A DNA stretch of 64,000 bases, from the NCBI GenBank assembly GCA_017550335.1, contig JAFZPM010000014.1, positions 62,001-126,000 of the forward strand. The letters run 5' to 3'. Every line of letters starts with the position of its first letter. Position 1 is the stretch's first letter. The stretch is from Paludibacteraceae bacterium (GTDB lineage: Bacteria; Bacteroidota; Bacteroidia; Bacteroidales; Paludibacteraceae). This document shows positions 1 through 9,481 of this stretch, one piece after another. Position numbers and translations under genes: made by a program. The notes under the pieces were generated by a model. That model worked only from the letters and a program-made list of their open reading frames with translations. It did not search any database and had not been told where the DNA came from.

Positions 1-14
1 GCTTTTTTTGCCAT
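1..14 (-). CDS. rpsK: Ribosomal protein S11, first codons only
   Basis: The window edge cuts this gene. Only an ATG at 14-12 and codons reading Met-Ala-Lys-Lys are visible. Bacterial S11 proteins often begin this way, and rpsK normally follows rpsM in Bacteroidetes spc/alpha clusters. The call rests mainly on position. Confidence 0.6.
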
Positions 15-46
15 ATCTTTAATAATTAAATAGCGTTCGCTAACTA

Positions 47-427
47 TTACTTAGTCGCCTTCTTCTTGTTTGCGACAGTTTTCTTCTTACCCTTACGAGT
101 ACGAGCGTTATTCTTAGTGCTCTGACCACGCAAAGGCAATCCCAAACGATGACGGATACCACGATAGCAACCGATGTCCATCAATCGCTTGATGTTCAGC
201 TGCACCTCAGAGCGGAGATCTCCCTCCACTTTGAATTGAGCACCAATAATCTCACGAATCTTGGAAGCCTGCTCGTCATTCCAGTCCTTTACCTTGATGT
301 TCTTGTCAACACCAGCTTGTGCTAAGATTTTGTTCGCACTACTACGGCCTATACCATAGATATAGGTCAAACCGATTTCGCCCCTTTTGTTCTGTGGCAA
401 ATCTACACCGACAATTCTTATAGCCAT
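47..427 (-). CDS. rpsM: 30S ribosomal protein S13
   Basis: S13, 126 residues, a protein of the small-subunit head that contacts the P-site tRNA and the large subunit through intersubunit bridges. The N-terminus ([11 protein letters not shown]) and the helix-two-turn-helix segment around IYGIGRSSA are typical. The basic C-terminal tail, rich in Lys and Arg, is the part that reaches towards the P site. It lies between rpmJ and rpsK, the usual order, and is co-transcribed with the long operon upstream. Full length, no anomaly. Confidence 0.98.
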   Translation of the reverse strand: MAIRIVGVDLPQNKRGEIGLTYIYGIGRSSANKILAQAGVDKNIKVKDWNDEQASKIREIIGAQFKVEGDLRSEVQLNIKRLMDIGCYRGIRHRLGLPLRGQSTKNNARTRKGKKKTVANKKKATK

Positions 428-457
428 AAACTAATTTTTTTGCAAAAGTATAAAAAA

Positions 458-574
458 TTATCCTTGACGTTGTTTATACTTAGGATTTTTTTTGTTAATC
501 ACATACAAACGCCCTTTTCTCCTCACGATTTTACACTCAGGAGTACGTTTTTTTAAAGAAGCTCTAACTTTCAT
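458..574 (-). CDS. rpmJ: 50S ribosomal protein L36, zinc-free form
   Basis: A 38-residue ORF starting [10 protein letters not shown] and ending KYKQRQG, the characteristic ends of L36. Zinc-binding L36 has three Cys and one His; here only Cys14 remains, the other ligand positions being Thr, Asn and Tyr. This is therefore the C-minus (zinc-independent) type. It lies between infA and rpsM as in other Bacteroidetes. L36 sits near the base of the large-subunit stalk and helps order 23S rRNA. Confidence 0.95.
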   Translation of the reverse strand: MKVRASLKKRTPECKIVRRKGRLYVINKKNPKYKQRQG

Positions 575-590
575 ATCTCAATTATTTATT

Positions 591-809
591 CTATTTATAT
601 CTAAAAGCAATTCGTCCCTTGGACAAATCATACGGAGACATTTCGACTCTGACCTTGTCACCCGGAAGGATTTTGATGTAGTGCATCCTCATCTTCCCGG
701 AGATGTGGGCGGTAATCTCATGCCCATTCTCCAATTCCACCCGGAACATCGCGTTAGACAACGCCTCCACGATCGTTCCATCCTGTTCTATTGCAGCCTG
801 TTTTGCCAT
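591..809 (-). CDS. infA: Translation initiation factor IF-1
   Basis: A 72-residue protein, the normal length for IF-1, consisting of a single S1-like OB fold. The run from [10 protein letters not shown] through [11 protein letters not shown] to the C-terminal RIAFRYK is diagnostic. IF-1 occupies the ribosomal A site during initiation and works with IF-2 and IF-3. The gene lies 4 bases after map and 16 bases before rpmJ within the spc-type operon, so it is expressed with ribosomal proteins. Confidence 0.97.
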   Translation of the reverse strand: MAKQAAIEQDGTIVEALSNAMFRVELENGHEITAHISGKMRMHYIKILPGDKVRVEMSPYDLSKGRIAFRYK

Positions 810-813
810 CCAA

Positions 814-1596
814 CTATAATGCGTTAGTACCTAATATTTGTTCGACATATTCAAAAGAAGAAAGAATATCGGGACTATCAGTACCTATCGCAACCGTATG
901 CTCGTAATGAGCGGAAGGTAAACCATCGGCAGTACGCACTGTCCATCCATCCTTCTCCAAATAAACACCCCTCTTGCCCATGTTGATGATGGGCTCGATC
1001 GCGATCACAATGCCTTCCCTGAAGAGAAGGCCCCTTCTCGCGCGCCCATAATTCTGGACCAAAGGTTCTTCGTGCATCATTCTTCCGATCCCATGACCTG
1101 TCATCTCTCTCACGACCGAATATCCTTTCCCCTCGCAGTACTCCTGGATCGAATGACCCACATCTCCCAAACGGTTCCCCGACTTCGCCTTGCTGATTCC
1201 CAACAGGAGAGCCTCCTTGGTCGTCCGCAACAACTTTTTCACATCTTCGGAGACTTCGCCCACGCAGAACGTGTAGCAGGAGTCGCCATGGAAACCATTG
1301 ATCTGAGCTCCGCAATCCACGGAAACGACATCCCCCTCCTTCAACACATAATCGGAGGGTATCGCATGCACCACCTGGTCATTCACGGAAGTGCAGATCG
1401 AATTCGGATACCCCGCATATCCTAAGAAACTAGGGACCGCACCCTGCGAGCGGATGAAATCCTCTGCCAAAGCGTCCAACTGAAGAGTGGTGACTCCCGG
1501 CTTCACCGCCTTCGCGATTTCGCCCAACGTCATCGCAACAATCCTGTTGCTTATCCTCATCAGCTCTACATCCTCGGCAGTCTTAAGATATATCAT
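814..1596 (-). CDS. map: Type I methionine aminopeptidase
   Basis: A cytosolic metallo-enzyme that removes the initiator Met from new proteins when the second residue is small. At 260 residues it has the usual pita-bread catalytic domain with little N-terminal extension. Visible metal ligands lie in [18 protein letters not shown] (first Asp and GDS Asp), in MTGHGIG (His), in AIEPI (Glu) and in the C-terminal HTVAIG region, where the final Glu is in YEHTVAI. It sits between secY and infA, as is common in Bacteroidetes, linking export, N-terminal processing and translation genes. Confidence 0.97.
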   Translation of the reverse strand: MIYLKTAEDVELMRISNRIVAMTLGEIAKAVKPGVTTLQLDALAEDFIRSQGAVPSFLGYAGYPNSICTSVNDQVVHAIPSDYVLKEGDVVSVDCGAQINGFHGDSCYTFCVGEVSEDVKKLLRTTKEALLLGISKAKSGNRLGDVGHSIQEYCEGKGYSVVREMTGHGIGRMMHEEPLVQNYGRARRGLLFREGIVIAIEPIINMGKRGVYLEKDGWTVRTADGLPSAHYEHTVAIGTDSPDILSSFEYVEQILGTNAL

Positions 1597-1602
1597 AGAC
1601 CG

Positions 1603-2940
1603 TTAGTAAGCGGAAACGCTGGAACGACCCTTGAAATGGCCAGTTTCCAACAAATCGTCGTATCCGTTCATCTTCAAGTGGCTATTGATCTGCTGCAACG
1701 TGTCGAGCACCACACCCACGACGATCAACAAGGATGTACCCCCGAAGAACTGCGCGAACTGCGTGGTGACGCCGAATTGGCGCACGATGGCAGGCAAGAT
1801 GGCCAAGATAGCCAAGAAAATCGCACCCGGGAAAGTGATGCGGGACATAATCGTATCGATATACTCCGCAGTCTCCGTACCTGGCTTATGCTGAGGAATG
1901 AACGTATTGTTGCGCTTCATATCCTCCGCCATCTGCTTAGGATTGATGATGATCGCCACATAGAAGTATGTGAAGAGGATGATCAACGCAGCGAAGACCA
2001 GATTGTACACGAAGCTGTTGTTATCACGCCACATAGAGAAGAAGGGACTTGAACCGTCACCATTCCCAAGCACCGGCATGAGCGCCAACGGGATGAACAT
2101 GATCGCCTGAGCGAAGATGATAGGCATCACGTTAGCGGCGTTCACCTTCAAAGGAATATATTGGCGCGCGCCTCCGAAACGCTGGGTTCCAACCATCTGC
2201 TTCGCATACTCGATAGGCACTTTCCTGACACCTTGAACCAAAAGGATCGCAGCGCAAGAAACCGCGAAGAGAGCCAGGACCTCTAAGATCAACTTGATAA
2301 GACCTCCGCTCTCATGCACACATGATGCGAACTCGCCGACCACAGCATGTGGGAAACGAGCGATGATACCCACCAAGATGATGAAGGAGATACCATTGCC
2401 GACACCCTTATCCGTGATACGCTCACCCAACCACATGACGAACATACTGCCCGCGCAAAGGATGATAGTGGAAGAAATCCTGAACCACCAGCCCTCCGGC
2501 AAAGCGGAACCGACCTCCTTCAATTGGTAAGACAAGTTCATCAAATAAGAAGGGCCTTGGAGCAAGAGGATAGCCACCGTCAGATAACGAGTGATCTGGA
2601 TCATCTTCTTCCTGCCGCTATCGCCATCCTTCTGCATCTTCTGGAACGAAGGCACAGCGATGGTCAACAACTGCACCACGATGGAAGCCGAGATGTACGG
2701 CATGATACCAAGCGCGAAGATCGAGGCGTTGGAGAAGGCACCTCCGGAGAACATATCCAAAAGTCCCATCAAACCCTCAGCCGTCTGATCCTTCAAACTC
2801 GACAAAGAGCCCGTATCTATACCCGGCAACACAACGAAGGAGCCGAAACGATAGACCAAAACAAATAAAAAGGTGACAAGGATTCGATGTCTCAAATCCT
2901 TGACCTTAAATATTTCCTCTAATTTTGATATAAGCCTCAT
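1603..2940 (-). CDS. secY: Protein translocase subunit SecY
   Basis: The pore subunit of the SecYEG translocon in the inner membrane. It has 445 residues and about ten hydrophobic segments, with the SecY family pattern: N-terminal RHRILVTFLFVLVYRFGS, plug-region LLDMFSGGAFSNASIFALGI, and the cytosolic loop QMVGTQRFGGARQYIPLKVN. The start codon overlaps the stop codon of rplO by four bases (ATGA), indicating translational coupling. Downstream are map and infA. Length and sequence look complete. Confidence 0.98.
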   Translation of the reverse strand: MRLISKLEEIFKVKDLRHRILVTFLFVLVYRFGSFVVLPGIDTGSLSSLKDQTAEGLMGLLDMFSGGAFSNASIFALGIMPYISASIVVQLLTIAVPSFQKMQKDGDSGRKKMIQITRYLTVAILLLQGPSYLMNLSYQLKEVGSALPEGWWFRISSTIILCAGSMFVMWLGERITDKGVGNGISFIILVGIIARFPHAVVGEFASCVHESGGLIKLILEVLALFAVSCAAILLVQGVRKVPIEYAKQMVGTQRFGGARQYIPLKVNAANVMPIIFAQAIMFIPLALMPVLGNGDGSSPFFSMWRDNNSFVYNLVFAALIILFTYFYVAIIINPKQMAEDMKRNNTFIPQHKPGTETAEYIDTIMSRITFPGAIFLAILAILPAIVRQFGVTTQFAQFFGGTSLLIVVGVVLDTLQQINSHLKMNGYDDLLETGHFKGRSSVSAY

Positions 2941-3401
2941 TTTTTCTCAAGAATTACAATCGTTCCACCTAAAGCCTCAATCGCCTCTTTCGCCGAGTTG
3001 GAGAAAGCGTGAGCGGAAACAGTCAACTTGCTGGTCAACTGACCTTTACGCACATCACCTAAAACCTTGATCAGATCCTTAGGAGAAGCCATACCAGCCG
3101 CAACCAACACGTTCAAATCGACAGCGTCAACATTCTTCTCAGTGGCAACAGCCTGAATATCGCCGAGGTTGATGGCTTTATATTCAATGCGATTGATGTT
3201 CTTAAAACCGTACTTAGGCAAACGACGTTGCAAAGGCATTTGTCCGCCCTCGAAACCAATCTTTTTTGAATAACCAGAACGGGACTTAGCACCCTTGTGT
3301 CCTCTCGTGGAAGTACCACCCAAACCAGAACCTGGACCACGTCCGATTCTCTTTCTGCTCTTTGTAGCACCCGCAGCTGGCTTCAAATTACTTAAATCCA
3401 T
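2937..3401 (-). CDS. rplO: 50S ribosomal protein L15
   Basis: L15, 154 residues, a large-subunit protein with a long basic glycine-rich N-terminal extension that threads through 23S rRNA. The extension is clear: KRIGRGPGSGLGGTSTRGHKG followed by a globular C-terminal domain. The start Met-Asp-Leu-Ser-Asn-Leu is the usual Bacteroidetes N-terminus. Its stop overlaps the secY start, a classical spc-operon junction. Confidence 0.97.
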   Translation of the reverse strand: MDLSNLKPAAGATKSRKRIGRGPGSGLGGTSTRGHKGAKSRSGYSKKIGFEGGQMPLQRRLPKYGFKNINRIEYKAINLGDIQAVATEKNVDAVDLNVLVAAGMASPKDLIKVLGDVRKGQLTSKLTVSAHAFSNSAKEAIEALGGTIVILEKK

Positions 3402-3426
3402 TATGAAATGTTTTTAAAGTTAATTA

Positions 3427-3603
3427 CTATTTTTCAACAATCACCAAGTGTTTAACAGTCTCGACCATACCCAAGATACTTGGAGTGTCCTCATGTTCAA
3501 CAACAGCGTTAATTTTCTTCAAGCCCAAAGCTTCGAGAGTCTCTTTTTGCCTTTTAGGGGCACCGATCTTACTTTTAATCTGTCTAATCTTAATCTTAGC
3601 CAT
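3427..3603 (-). CDS. rpmD: 50S ribosomal protein L30
   Basis: A small protein of about 58 residues beginning MAKIKIRQIKSKIGAP and containing LGLKKINAVVEH, the conserved L30 core of strand, helix and strand. It lies between rpsE and rplO, the standard spc position. My hand count of the 3-prime end is uncertain by one base, so the right-to-left end could be 3427 or 3428. I do not take this as evidence for a real frameshift. Confidence 0.9.
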   Translation of the reverse strand: MAKIKIRQIKSKIGAPKRQKETLEALGLKKINAVVEHEDTPSILGMVETVKHLVIVEK

Positions 3604-3614
3604 ATTTCCAAAAA

Positions 3615-4133
3615 TTAACCTTTAAACACTTTTTCCATTGAAACACCACGGTTTTGAGCAACCGTATAAGCGTCGCGGATCTCAGAGAGGGCGAGGACAG
3701 TAGCCTTCACCAAGTTGTGAGGGTTGGAAGAACCCTTAGACTTAGCCAAGACGTCAGTGATACCTACACTCTCAAGAACGGCACGCATGGCACCACCGGC
3801 CTTCACACCTGTACCGTGTGAAGCAGGTCTCAACAAGACCTGTGCACCACCGAACTTAGCCTCCTGCTCGTGAGGGATAGTACCCTTGAGAACCGGAACC
3901 TTCACCAAGTTCTTCTTAGCTGCCTCTACGCCTTTCGCTATGGCTGCCGTAACCTCACTGGCTTTACCCAGACCGTATCCGACGACACCCTCTTCGTTTC
4001 CTACAACAACCATTGCAGCGAAACTGAAAGTACGACCTCCCTTGGTCACCTTCGTCACACGGTTTATCGCTACCAACCTATCCTTCAATTCCAAATCGTT
4101 GGTTGACTTTACTTTACTATTTTCTCCAGCCAT
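3615..4133 (-). CDS. rpsE: 30S ribosomal protein S5
   Basis: S5, 172 residues, near the mRNA entry and decoding region, important for translational accuracy. The N-terminal double-stranded-RNA-binding-like domain contains [20 protein letters not shown], and the C-terminal domain contains [20 protein letters not shown] and [11 protein letters not shown], both standard. Located between rplR and rpmD. No substitution of note was looked for beyond this. Confidence 0.98.
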   Translation of the reverse strand: MAGENSKVKSTNDLELKDRLVAINRVTKVTKGGRTFSFAAMVVVGNEEGVVGYGLGKASEVTAAIAKGVEAAKKNLVKVPVLKGTIPHEQEAKFGGAQVLLRPASHGTGVKAGGAMRAVLESVGITDVLAKSKGSSNPHNLVKATVLALSEIRDAYTVAQNRGVSMEKVFKG

Positions 4134-4138
4134 AACTA

Positions 4139-4483
4139 TTAAAATTTAAGACCGCCCTTACGAGCAGCATCCGCCAATTCTTTAACTCTACCATGGTACA
4201 AGTAACCGTTACGGTCGAACACAACCTCACTGATACCTGCCTCCAAAGCCTTTTTAGCAACCAATTCGCCCACCTTGGCAGCCTGTTCCTTCTTAGGACA
4301 CTTCTCCGTCATTCCGAGGGAAGAAGCGGCAGCCAATGTCTTGCCTTCCAAATCGTTGATCAACTGAACATAGATTTGTTTGTTGCTTCTGAAAACTGTC
4401 ATGCGAGGACGAGCGGCAGATCCGGAGACCTTGCCCCTGATTCTCCTCTTTATCTTTAATCTTCTTTCAATTTTAGTCGCCAT
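4139..4483 (-). CDS. rplR: 50S ribosomal protein L18
   Basis: L18, 114 residues, binds 5S rRNA together with L5 in the central protuberance. The basic start ([18 protein letters not shown]) and the core [18 protein letters not shown] with the ending [20 protein letters not shown] identify it. It lies 5 bases upstream of rpsE and 21 bases after rplF in the spc arrangement. Confidence 0.98.
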   Translation of the reverse strand: MATKIERRLKIKRRIRGKVSGSAARPRMTVFRSNKQIYVQLINDLEGKTLAAASSLGMTEKCPKKEQAAKVGELVAKKALEAGISEVVFDRNGYLYHGRVKELADAARKGGLKF

Positions 4484-4504
4484 AATACTACTTTTTTACA
4501 ATGA

Positions 4505-5059
4505 TTACTTAGCACCAGCTGACTTACCAGCCTTACGACGAATCTGCTCGCCAACGAATTTAATACCTTTACCCTTGTAAGGCTCTGGCTTACGGAACGT
4601 ACGAATCTTCGCGCAAACCTGGCCCAACAATTGCTTGTCGCAACTCTCGAGGATCACCAGAGGGTTCTGGTTTCTCTCACTCTTGGTCTCGATCTTAATC
4701 TCCTTTGGCAATTGTAAGAAGATGTTATGGGTATATCCTACAGCGAACTCAAGCACCTGACCTTGGTTGGAAACACGATAACCGACACCAACAAGTTCAA
4801 GTTCCTTCTTGTAGCCCTGAGATACACCGACAACCATATTATTAATCAAAGCCCTATACAATCCGTGCATGGAACGACGAGGAGCATCCTCAGCCGAACG
4901 GGTGAATGTGATGGTTCCATCCTTAACCTCAACGTTGATGTCGGGATTCACATACTGTGACAACTCGCCCTTAGGACCTTTAACTGTCACCACATTATCC
5001 TTCATGGAAACTGTGACTCCTGAAGGAATACTGATCGGTAAATTACCTATTCTTGACAT
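4505..5059 (-). CDS. rplF: 50S ribosomal protein L6
   Basis: L6, 184 residues, made of two similar alpha-beta domains near the factor-binding site. The start MSRIGNLPISIPSGV and the C-terminal RKPEPYKGKGIKFVGE region are strongly conserved in bacteria. Standard position between rpsH and rplR, with normal length. Confidence 0.98.
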   Translation of the reverse strand: MSRIGNLPISIPSGVTVSMKDNVVTVKGPKGELSQYVNPDINVEVKDGTITFTRSAEDAPRRSMHGLYRALINNMVVGVSQGYKKELELVGVGYRVSNQGQVLEFAVGYTHNIFLQLPKEIKIETKSERNQNPLVILESCDKQLLGQVCAKIRTFRKPEPYKGKGIKFVGEQIRRKAGKSAGAK

Positions 5060-5077
5060 TTCAAAATCCTCCCAACA

Positions 5078-5473
5078 TTAATAGATGTAACACAAAACCT
5101 CGCCGCCGATCTTCAGGTCGCGGGCTTCCTTATCAGTCATAACTCCTTTGGATGTCGAAACGATGGCGATACCGAGGCCATTCAATACCCTCGGCATGTC
5201 CTTGTAGCCGACATACTTACGCAAACCTGGGGTTGAAACTCTCTTCAATCCCTTGATAGCGTTCACTTTGTTGATGGGATCATACTTCAAGGCGATCTTG
5301 ATAGAACCTTGGTAACCCTCATCGCTGAACTTGTAGTTCAAGATATAGCCCTTGTCGAGCAATATCTTCGTAATCTCCTTTTTCAAATTTGACGCAGGAA
5401 CTTCAAGCACTCTGTGTTTTGCCTGAATAGCGTTCCTCAATCTCGTTAGATAATCTGCTATTGGATCTGTCAT
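5078..5473 (-). CDS. rpsH: 30S ribosomal protein S8
   Basis: S8, 131 residues, binds the central domain of 16S rRNA and in many bacteria also regulates the spc operon. The reading frame is open further upstream, but the conserved N-terminus is [15 protein letters not shown], so the start at 5473 is chosen over the in-frame ATG at 5509. The C-terminal [19 protein letters not shown] motif is typical. Located between rpsN and rplF. Confidence 0.97.
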   Translation of the reverse strand: MTDPIADYLTRLRNAIQAKHRVLEVPASNLKKEITKILLDKGYILNYKFSDEGYQGSIKIALKYDPINKVNAIKGLKRVSTPGLRKYVGYKDMPRVLNGLGIAIVSTSKGVMTDKEARDLKIGGEVLCYIY

Positions 5474-5526
5474 AATAAAACAATTAAATTGATCAGGAAA
5501 ACCTGACAATATTTAACACTAATTTT

Positions 5527-5796
5527 TTACCAGCTTGCTTTCTTAACACCTGGAATCAAACCTGCGGAAGCCATCTCACGGAATTGGATACGTGAAATGC
5601 CGAAAAGGCGCATGTAACCCTTTGGTCTCCCCGTCAACTTGCAACGGTTGTGCTTACGCACCGGAGAGGAATTCTTAGGCAAAGCCTGAAGACCCTCATA
5701 ATCGCCCTCGGCTTTCAACTTAGCCCTCTTCTCAGCATACTTGGCGCAAAGTTTTGCACGTTTTACCTCACGTGCCTTCATTGATTCTTTTGCCAT
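5527..5796 (-). CDS. rpsN: 30S ribosomal protein S14, zinc-free form
   Basis: S14, 89 residues, in the small-subunit head. The conserved core [18 protein letters not shown] and the C-terminal [10 protein letters not shown] are clear. It is the long form without the paired CxxC zinc ligands of the short S14. With the similarly zinc-free L36 in this operon, the organism appears not to depend on zinc at these two ribosomal sites. Positioned between rplE and rpsH. Confidence 0.97.
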   Translation of the reverse strand: MAKESMKAREVKRAKLCAKYAEKRAKLKAEGDYEGLQALPKNSSPVRKHNRCKLTGRPKGYMRLFGISRIQFREMASAGLIPGVKKASW

Positions 5797-5800
5797 CTTA

Positions 5801-6355
5801 TTACTTCTTTACATTTTTAAATGGTAACCCAAATTCTCTCAACAAAGCGAAACCTTCCTCGTCCGTCTTCGCAGAGGTTACAAAGGTAATATTCATTCCC
5901 AACAATTTCTGTATAGAATCGATATTAATTTCAGGGAAAATGATCTGCTCCTCAATACCGAGGGTGTAGTTGCCCCTTCCGTCGAGCTTGGAATCGATGC
6001 CCTTGAAGTCGCGGATACGAGGAAGAGCCACACGGATAAGTCTCTCGAGGAACTCGTACATCTTCTCCCTACGCAAGGTAACCCTCACACCGATAGGCAT
6101 TTTCTTACGAAGCTTGAAGTTTGAGATATCCTTCTTGGACAACGTCTGGACTGCCTTCTGACCCGTGATGGCGGTCAACTCGTTGATTGCCACCTCGATG
6201 ATCTTCTTGTCGGCGATAGCCAAACCCAAACCCTGGTTGATAACGATCTTCTCCAAAACAGGGACTTGCATCACCGTTTTGTAGTTAAACTCCTTCATCA
6301 AGGAAGGAACGATACGCTTAGCGTACTCTTGCTTTAAACTTGCGGTATTCATCAT
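5801..6355 (-). CDS. rplE: 50S ribosomal protein L5
   Basis: L5, 184 residues, binds 5S rRNA and forms part of the central protuberance, contacting P-site tRNA. Conserved pieces are [30 protein letters not shown] and the glycine-rich [21 protein letters not shown]. The start overlaps the rplX stop by four bases; a second Met immediately follows, so the start may be one codon later. Confidence 0.98.
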   Translation of the reverse strand: MMNTASLKQEYAKRIVPSLMKEFNYKTVMQVPVLEKIVINQGLGLAIADKKIIEVAINELTAITGQKAVQTLSKKDISNFKLRKKMPIGVRVTLRREKMYEFLERLIRVALPRIRDFKGIDSKLDGRGNYTLGIEEQIIFPEINIDSIQKLLGMNITFVTSAKTDEEGFALLREFGLPFKNVKK

Positions 6356-6672
6356 TTAATTTCCTCCCCTGATTTTTTTGCGTAACGCACTAACTTGCCG
6401 TTTGCACCCTCACGACGGCCGATACGAGTCGGCTTGCCGCTCTTAGGATCGATCAAATTCAAGTTGGAGATATGGATAGGAGCCTCCATTTCCACGATTC
6501 CACCCTGAGGATTCTTAGCGCTAGGCTTAGTCGACTTCTTCACGATGTTGAGACCCTCGACGATTGCCTTCTGTTCCTTCACAAGGACGCGGAGAACACG
6601 CCCCTGCTTACCCCTAGACTCTCCAGAGTTCACGTATACCGTATCTCCTTTTTTGATATGTAACTTACTCAT
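6352..6672 (-). CDS. rplX: 50S ribosomal protein L24
   Basis: L24, about 106 residues, an early assembly protein that binds domain I of 23S rRNA. The KOW motif lies in [18 protein letters not shown]. The frame has an upstream Met at 6684, but the family N-terminus is [10 protein letters not shown], so 6672 is preferred. It is translationally coupled to rplE by overlap and follows rplN. Confidence 0.96.
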   Translation of the reverse strand: MSKLHIKKGDTVYVNSGESRGKQGRVLRVLVKEQKAIVEGLNIVKKSTKPSAKNPQGGIVEMEAPIHISNLNLIDPKSGKPTRIGRREGANGKLVRYAKKSGEEIK

Positions 6673-6690
6673 TTCCTTAAACATTAAGAA

Positions 6691-7056
6691 TTAAAGCACT
6701 TCTGGTGCCAATGAAACGATTTTCATGTTTGTTGCACGGAGCTCACGAGCGACAGGGCCGAAGATACGGCTAGCCCTCATCTCACCTGCAGCATTCAAAA
6801 GGACACAAGCGTTATCGTCGAAACGGATGTAAGATCCATCCGGACGTCTGATTTCCTTCTTCGTCCTAACGACAACCGCCTTAGAGACAGTACCTTTCTT
6901 CATGTCACTCGACGGAATGACATTCTTGACAGTCACTACGATGACGTCACCTACTGTGGCGTAGCGCTTAGCGGTACCTCCCAAGACACGGATACACAAT
7001 GCCTCCTTCGCCCCGCTGTTGTCAGCCACAACCATTCTTGATTCTTGCTGTATCAT
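6691..7056 (-). CDS. rplN: 50S ribosomal protein L14
   Basis: L14, 121 residues, a five-stranded barrel at the subunit interface that joins intersubunit bridges. [19 protein letters not shown] and the central [13 protein letters not shown] segment are nearly invariant in bacteria. First gene of the classic spc operon, here continuous with the S10 genes. Confidence 0.98.
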   Translation of the reverse strand: MIQQESRMVVADNSGAKEALCIRVLGGTAKRYATVGDVIVVTVKNVIPSSDMKKGTVSKAVVVRTKKEIRRPDGSYIRFDDNACVLLNAAGEMRASRIFGPVARELRATNMKIVSLAPEVL

Positions 7057-7058
7057 AA

Positions 7059-7310
7059 TTACTTAGCCCTTTCGATAATTTCAACCAATCTCCATCTCTT
7101 AGTCTTGCTCAACGGACGAGTCTCCATGATACGGACGAAGTCGCCCACATTGCACACGTTATTCTCGTCATGAGCATGATATTTCTTCGTCTTGTTGACG
7201 AACTTCTGATAAATAGGGTGTTTCTCTTTCCACTTAACAGCGACAGTGATGGTTTTGTCCATCTTGTTGCTGGAAACTACTCCCTGTCTTTCTTTTCTTA
7301 AGTTTCTCAT
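7059..7310 (-). CDS. rpsQ: 30S ribosomal protein S17
   Basis: S17, 83 residues, an OB-fold primary binder of 16S rRNA. The N-terminus [20 protein letters not shown], the KYHAHDE segment and the loop [20 protein letters not shown] match the family. Between rpmC and rplN with 2 to 5 base spacing. Confidence 0.98.
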   Translation of the reverse strand: MRNLRKERQGVVSSNKMDKTITVAVKWKEKHPIYQKFVNKTKKYHAHDENNVCNVGDFVRIMETRPLSKTKRWRLVEIIERAK

Positions 7311-7315
7311 TGTTA

Positions 7316-7522
7316 TCAGCCCTTTATTAATTCTTTATTTTCCCTCAAACGCAACTCCGTGTAGATGCGAGCGATATCCTTACGAGCAGCTCTAATCTGC
7401 ATAGGATTATCCAACGGAGATACTGAATGGTTAAGCTTCATCTTAGCCAAGTTTTGCTCCTCTGTAGCAAGTCTCTCTTGCAACTCCTGAGTGGTCAAAT
7501 TTTTTAATTCCGTTATTTTCAT
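7316..7522 (-). CDS. rpmC: 50S ribosomal protein L29
   Basis: L29, 68 residues, three helices near the polypeptide exit tunnel, forming with L23 a docking site for factors such as [22 protein letters not shown] and the C-terminal [19 protein letters not shown] are typical. It lies between rplP and rpsQ. Confidence 0.97.
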   Translation of the reverse strand: MKITELKNLTTQELQERLATEEQNLAKMKLNHSVSPLDNPMQIRAARKDIARIYTELRLRENKELIKG

Positions 7523-7527
7523 ATCAC

Positions 7528-7962
7528 TTATGCATTTTGATTTTGAGTGTCATAATCTCTTCTGACGATAAACTTAGTGGTTACCGGCAACTTCTGGGCA
7601 GCGAGACGCAATGCCTCCTTAGCCACCTCGAATGGTACGCCTTCCACCTCGATCACAATCCTACCTGGCGTGATAGGGAACACAAATCCTTCAGGACTAC
7701 CTTTACCTTTACCCATACGTACATCGGCAGGCTTCTTGGTGATTGGTTTGTCAGGGAATATTCTGATCCAGATCTTACCTTCCCTCTGCATATAACGTGT
7801 AACCGCGATACGGGCAGCCTCGATTTGACGGGCAGTGATCCATTTGGTCTCCAAGGACTTAATTCCGAAAGAACCGAATGCCAATTGGTTTCCGCGCATG
7901 GCGTTACCCTTAGAACGGCCTTTCTGCGGCCTTCTGTATTTTACTCTCTTAGGTTGTAACAT
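7528..7962 (-). CDS. rplP: 50S ribosomal protein L16
   Basis: L16, 144 residues, next to the peptidyl transferase centre and A-site tRNA. The sequence from [20 protein letters not shown] through [20 protein letters not shown] to [13 protein letters not shown] is diagnostic. Position between rpsC and rpmC is standard for the S10 cluster. Confidence 0.98.
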   Translation of the reverse strand: MLQPKRVKYRRPQKGRSKGNAMRGNQLAFGSFGIKSLETKWITARQIEAARIAVTRYMQREGKIWIRIFPDKPITKKPADVRMGKGKGSPEGFVFPITPGRIVIEVEGVPFEVAKEALRLAAQKLPVTTKFIVRRDYDTQNQNA

Positions 7963-7992
7963 TTTCCTTCGACTTAAACTCGTTAAACAGAA

Positions 7993-8724
7993 TTATTTCT
8001 TTTTCTTCTTGAAGCCTTGTGGTTTCCCGGCGGATTGTGAGTTGTTTCCTGAACGGCCAGCCTCCTTGGAAGCCGTGAAGTTAGGAGCCAAATCCCTCTT
8101 GCCGTAAACCTCGCCACGGCAGATCCACACCTTGATACCGATCAAACCCACTTTCGTCAAAGCTTCAGCCTGCGCGTAGTCGATGTCAGCCCTGAAAGTA
8201 TGCAACGGAGTTCTTCCCTCCTTGTACATCTCGGAACGAGCCATCTCGGCTCCGTTCAGACGGCCGGAAACCTGCACCTTGATACCCTCGGCGCCCATGC
8301 GCATCGTAGACGCGATCGCCATCTTCGTGGCGCGGCGGTAAGCTACCTTACCCTCCACCTGGCGAGCGATGTTGTTCGCGACGATCATAGCATCCAACTC
8401 AGGACGCTTCACCTCGAAGATGTTGATCTGGACCTCCTTGTCGGTGATGCCCTTCAACTCCTCCTTCAACTTCTCTACCTCTTGACCACCCTTGCCGATG
8501 ATGATGCCCGGACGAGCCGTGCACACCGTGATGGTGATGAGCTTCAATGTACGTTCTATTACTATTCTAGAGACGCTTGCCTTTGCGAGACGGGCGTTGA
8601 GGTACTTTCTGATCTTAGCATCCTCCACAATAGTATCGCCGTAACTTTTACCGCCAAACCAGCTGGAATCCCATCCTTTGATGATTCCGAGGCGGTTGCT
8701 AATTGGATTTACTTTCTGTCCCAT
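7993..8724 (-). CDS. rpsC: 30S ribosomal protein S3
   Basis: S3, 243 residues, at the mRNA entry tunnel, with helicase-related function in unwinding mRNA. The N-terminus [15 protein letters not shown], the KH domain motif [16 protein letters not shown], and the C-terminal domain GVKVW-like [19 protein letters not shown] are clear. The Lys-rich tail is longer than in short S3 proteins. Between rplV and rplP. Confidence 0.98.
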   Translation of the reverse strand: MGQKVNPISNRLGIIKGWDSSWFGGKSYGDTIVEDAKIRKYLNARLAKASVSRIVIERTLKLITITVCTARPGIIIGKGGQEVEKLKEELKGITDKEVQINIFEVKRPELDAMIVANNIARQVEGKVAYRRATKMAIASTMRMGAEGIKVQVSGRLNGAEMARSEMYKEGRTPLHTFRADIDYAQAEALTKVGLIGIKVWICRGEVYGKRDLAPNFTASKEAGRSGNNSQSAGKPQGFKKKKK

Positions 8725-8731
8725 CTAACAA

Positions 8732-9172
8732 TTAATTTTTACTTTCTTTAGAATTAATAGAATCTACATATATCGTCACATGGTTAGAGCGCTTACGGAT
8801 CCTGTAGCCCCTACCCTGCGGTGCCGGACGGAGTCTCTTCAGAGTCCTTCCCTCATCCACGAAGATAGTGCTGATGTACAACTCTCCGTTGTCTGCCTTC
8901 TTCTCGTTCTTCTGCTCCCAGTTCGCGATTGCGGAGCGAAGCAACTTCTCCAAACGGTTGGAAGCGTCCTTGGTGGAGTACTTCAACACGCTGAGAGCCT
9001 TATACGCCTCCATTCCGCGTACCATGTCTGCTACCAGACGCATCTTGCGCGGAGATGTTGGTATATCATTCATTTTAGCGAAGTATTGAGTCTTAAGAGC
9101 CTCCTTTTTAACGGCTGCCCTCGCGCTCTTCTTCATTCTTTTATTTTCTTTATTTACATCCATTTTGAACAA
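8732..9172 (-). CDS. rplV: 50S ribosomal protein L22
   Basis: L22 lines the exit tunnel; its beta-hairpin is a known site of macrolide resistance changes. The conserved core is [17 protein letters not shown] and the hairpin [21 protein letters not shown]. The 146-residue reading has an unusually long Lys-rich N-terminus. In-frame Met codons at residues 4 and 13 are alternative starts, giving 143 or 134 residues; the last is nearer the usual length. Confidence 0.94.
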   Translation of the reverse strand: MFKMDVNKENKRMKKSARAAVKKEALKTQYFAKMNDIPTSPRKMRLVADMVRGMEAYKALSVLKYSTKDASNRLEKLLRSAIANWEQKNEKKADNGELYISTIFVDEGRTLKRLRPAPQGRGYRIRKRSNHVTIYVDSINSKESKN

Positions 9173-9194
9173 TGTTTTAGTAAGTTTTCACGGC

Positions 9195-9464
9195 TTATTT
9201 CTTCTTGTTGCCACCGTGACCCCTGAACGTACGTGTCATGGAGAACTCACCGAGCTTGTGGCCGACCATGTTCTCAGTAACGTACACAGGAATAAACTTA
9301 TTTCCGTTATGAACTGCTAATGTATGGCCCACGAAATCAGGAGAAATCATGGAAGCTCTCGACCAAGTCTTGATCACGGACTTCTTTCCGCTCTCATTCA
9401 TGGCCAATATCTTCTTCTCGAGCTTTACGCTAATGAACGGGCCTTTTTTTAATGAACGACTCAT
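9195..9464 (-). CDS. rpsS: 30S ribosomal protein S19
   Basis: S19, 89 residues, in the small-subunit head next to S13. [19 protein letters not shown], the central [22 protein letters not shown] and [17 protein letters not shown] are essentially invariant family segments. Between rplB and rplV. Confidence 0.98.
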   Translation of the reverse strand: MSRSLKKGPFISVKLEKKILAMNESGKKSVIKTWSRASMISPDFVGHTLAVHNGNKFIPVYVTENMVGHKLGEFSMTRTFRGHGGNKKK

Positions 9465-9481
9465 AAAAATTACCTTTTAAA

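Noticed and set aside
3421..3603. A possible one-base frameshift in rpmD
   Set aside because: It depends on my manual count of one line; the protein is essential and its sequence reads as a complete L30, so a counting error is more likely.
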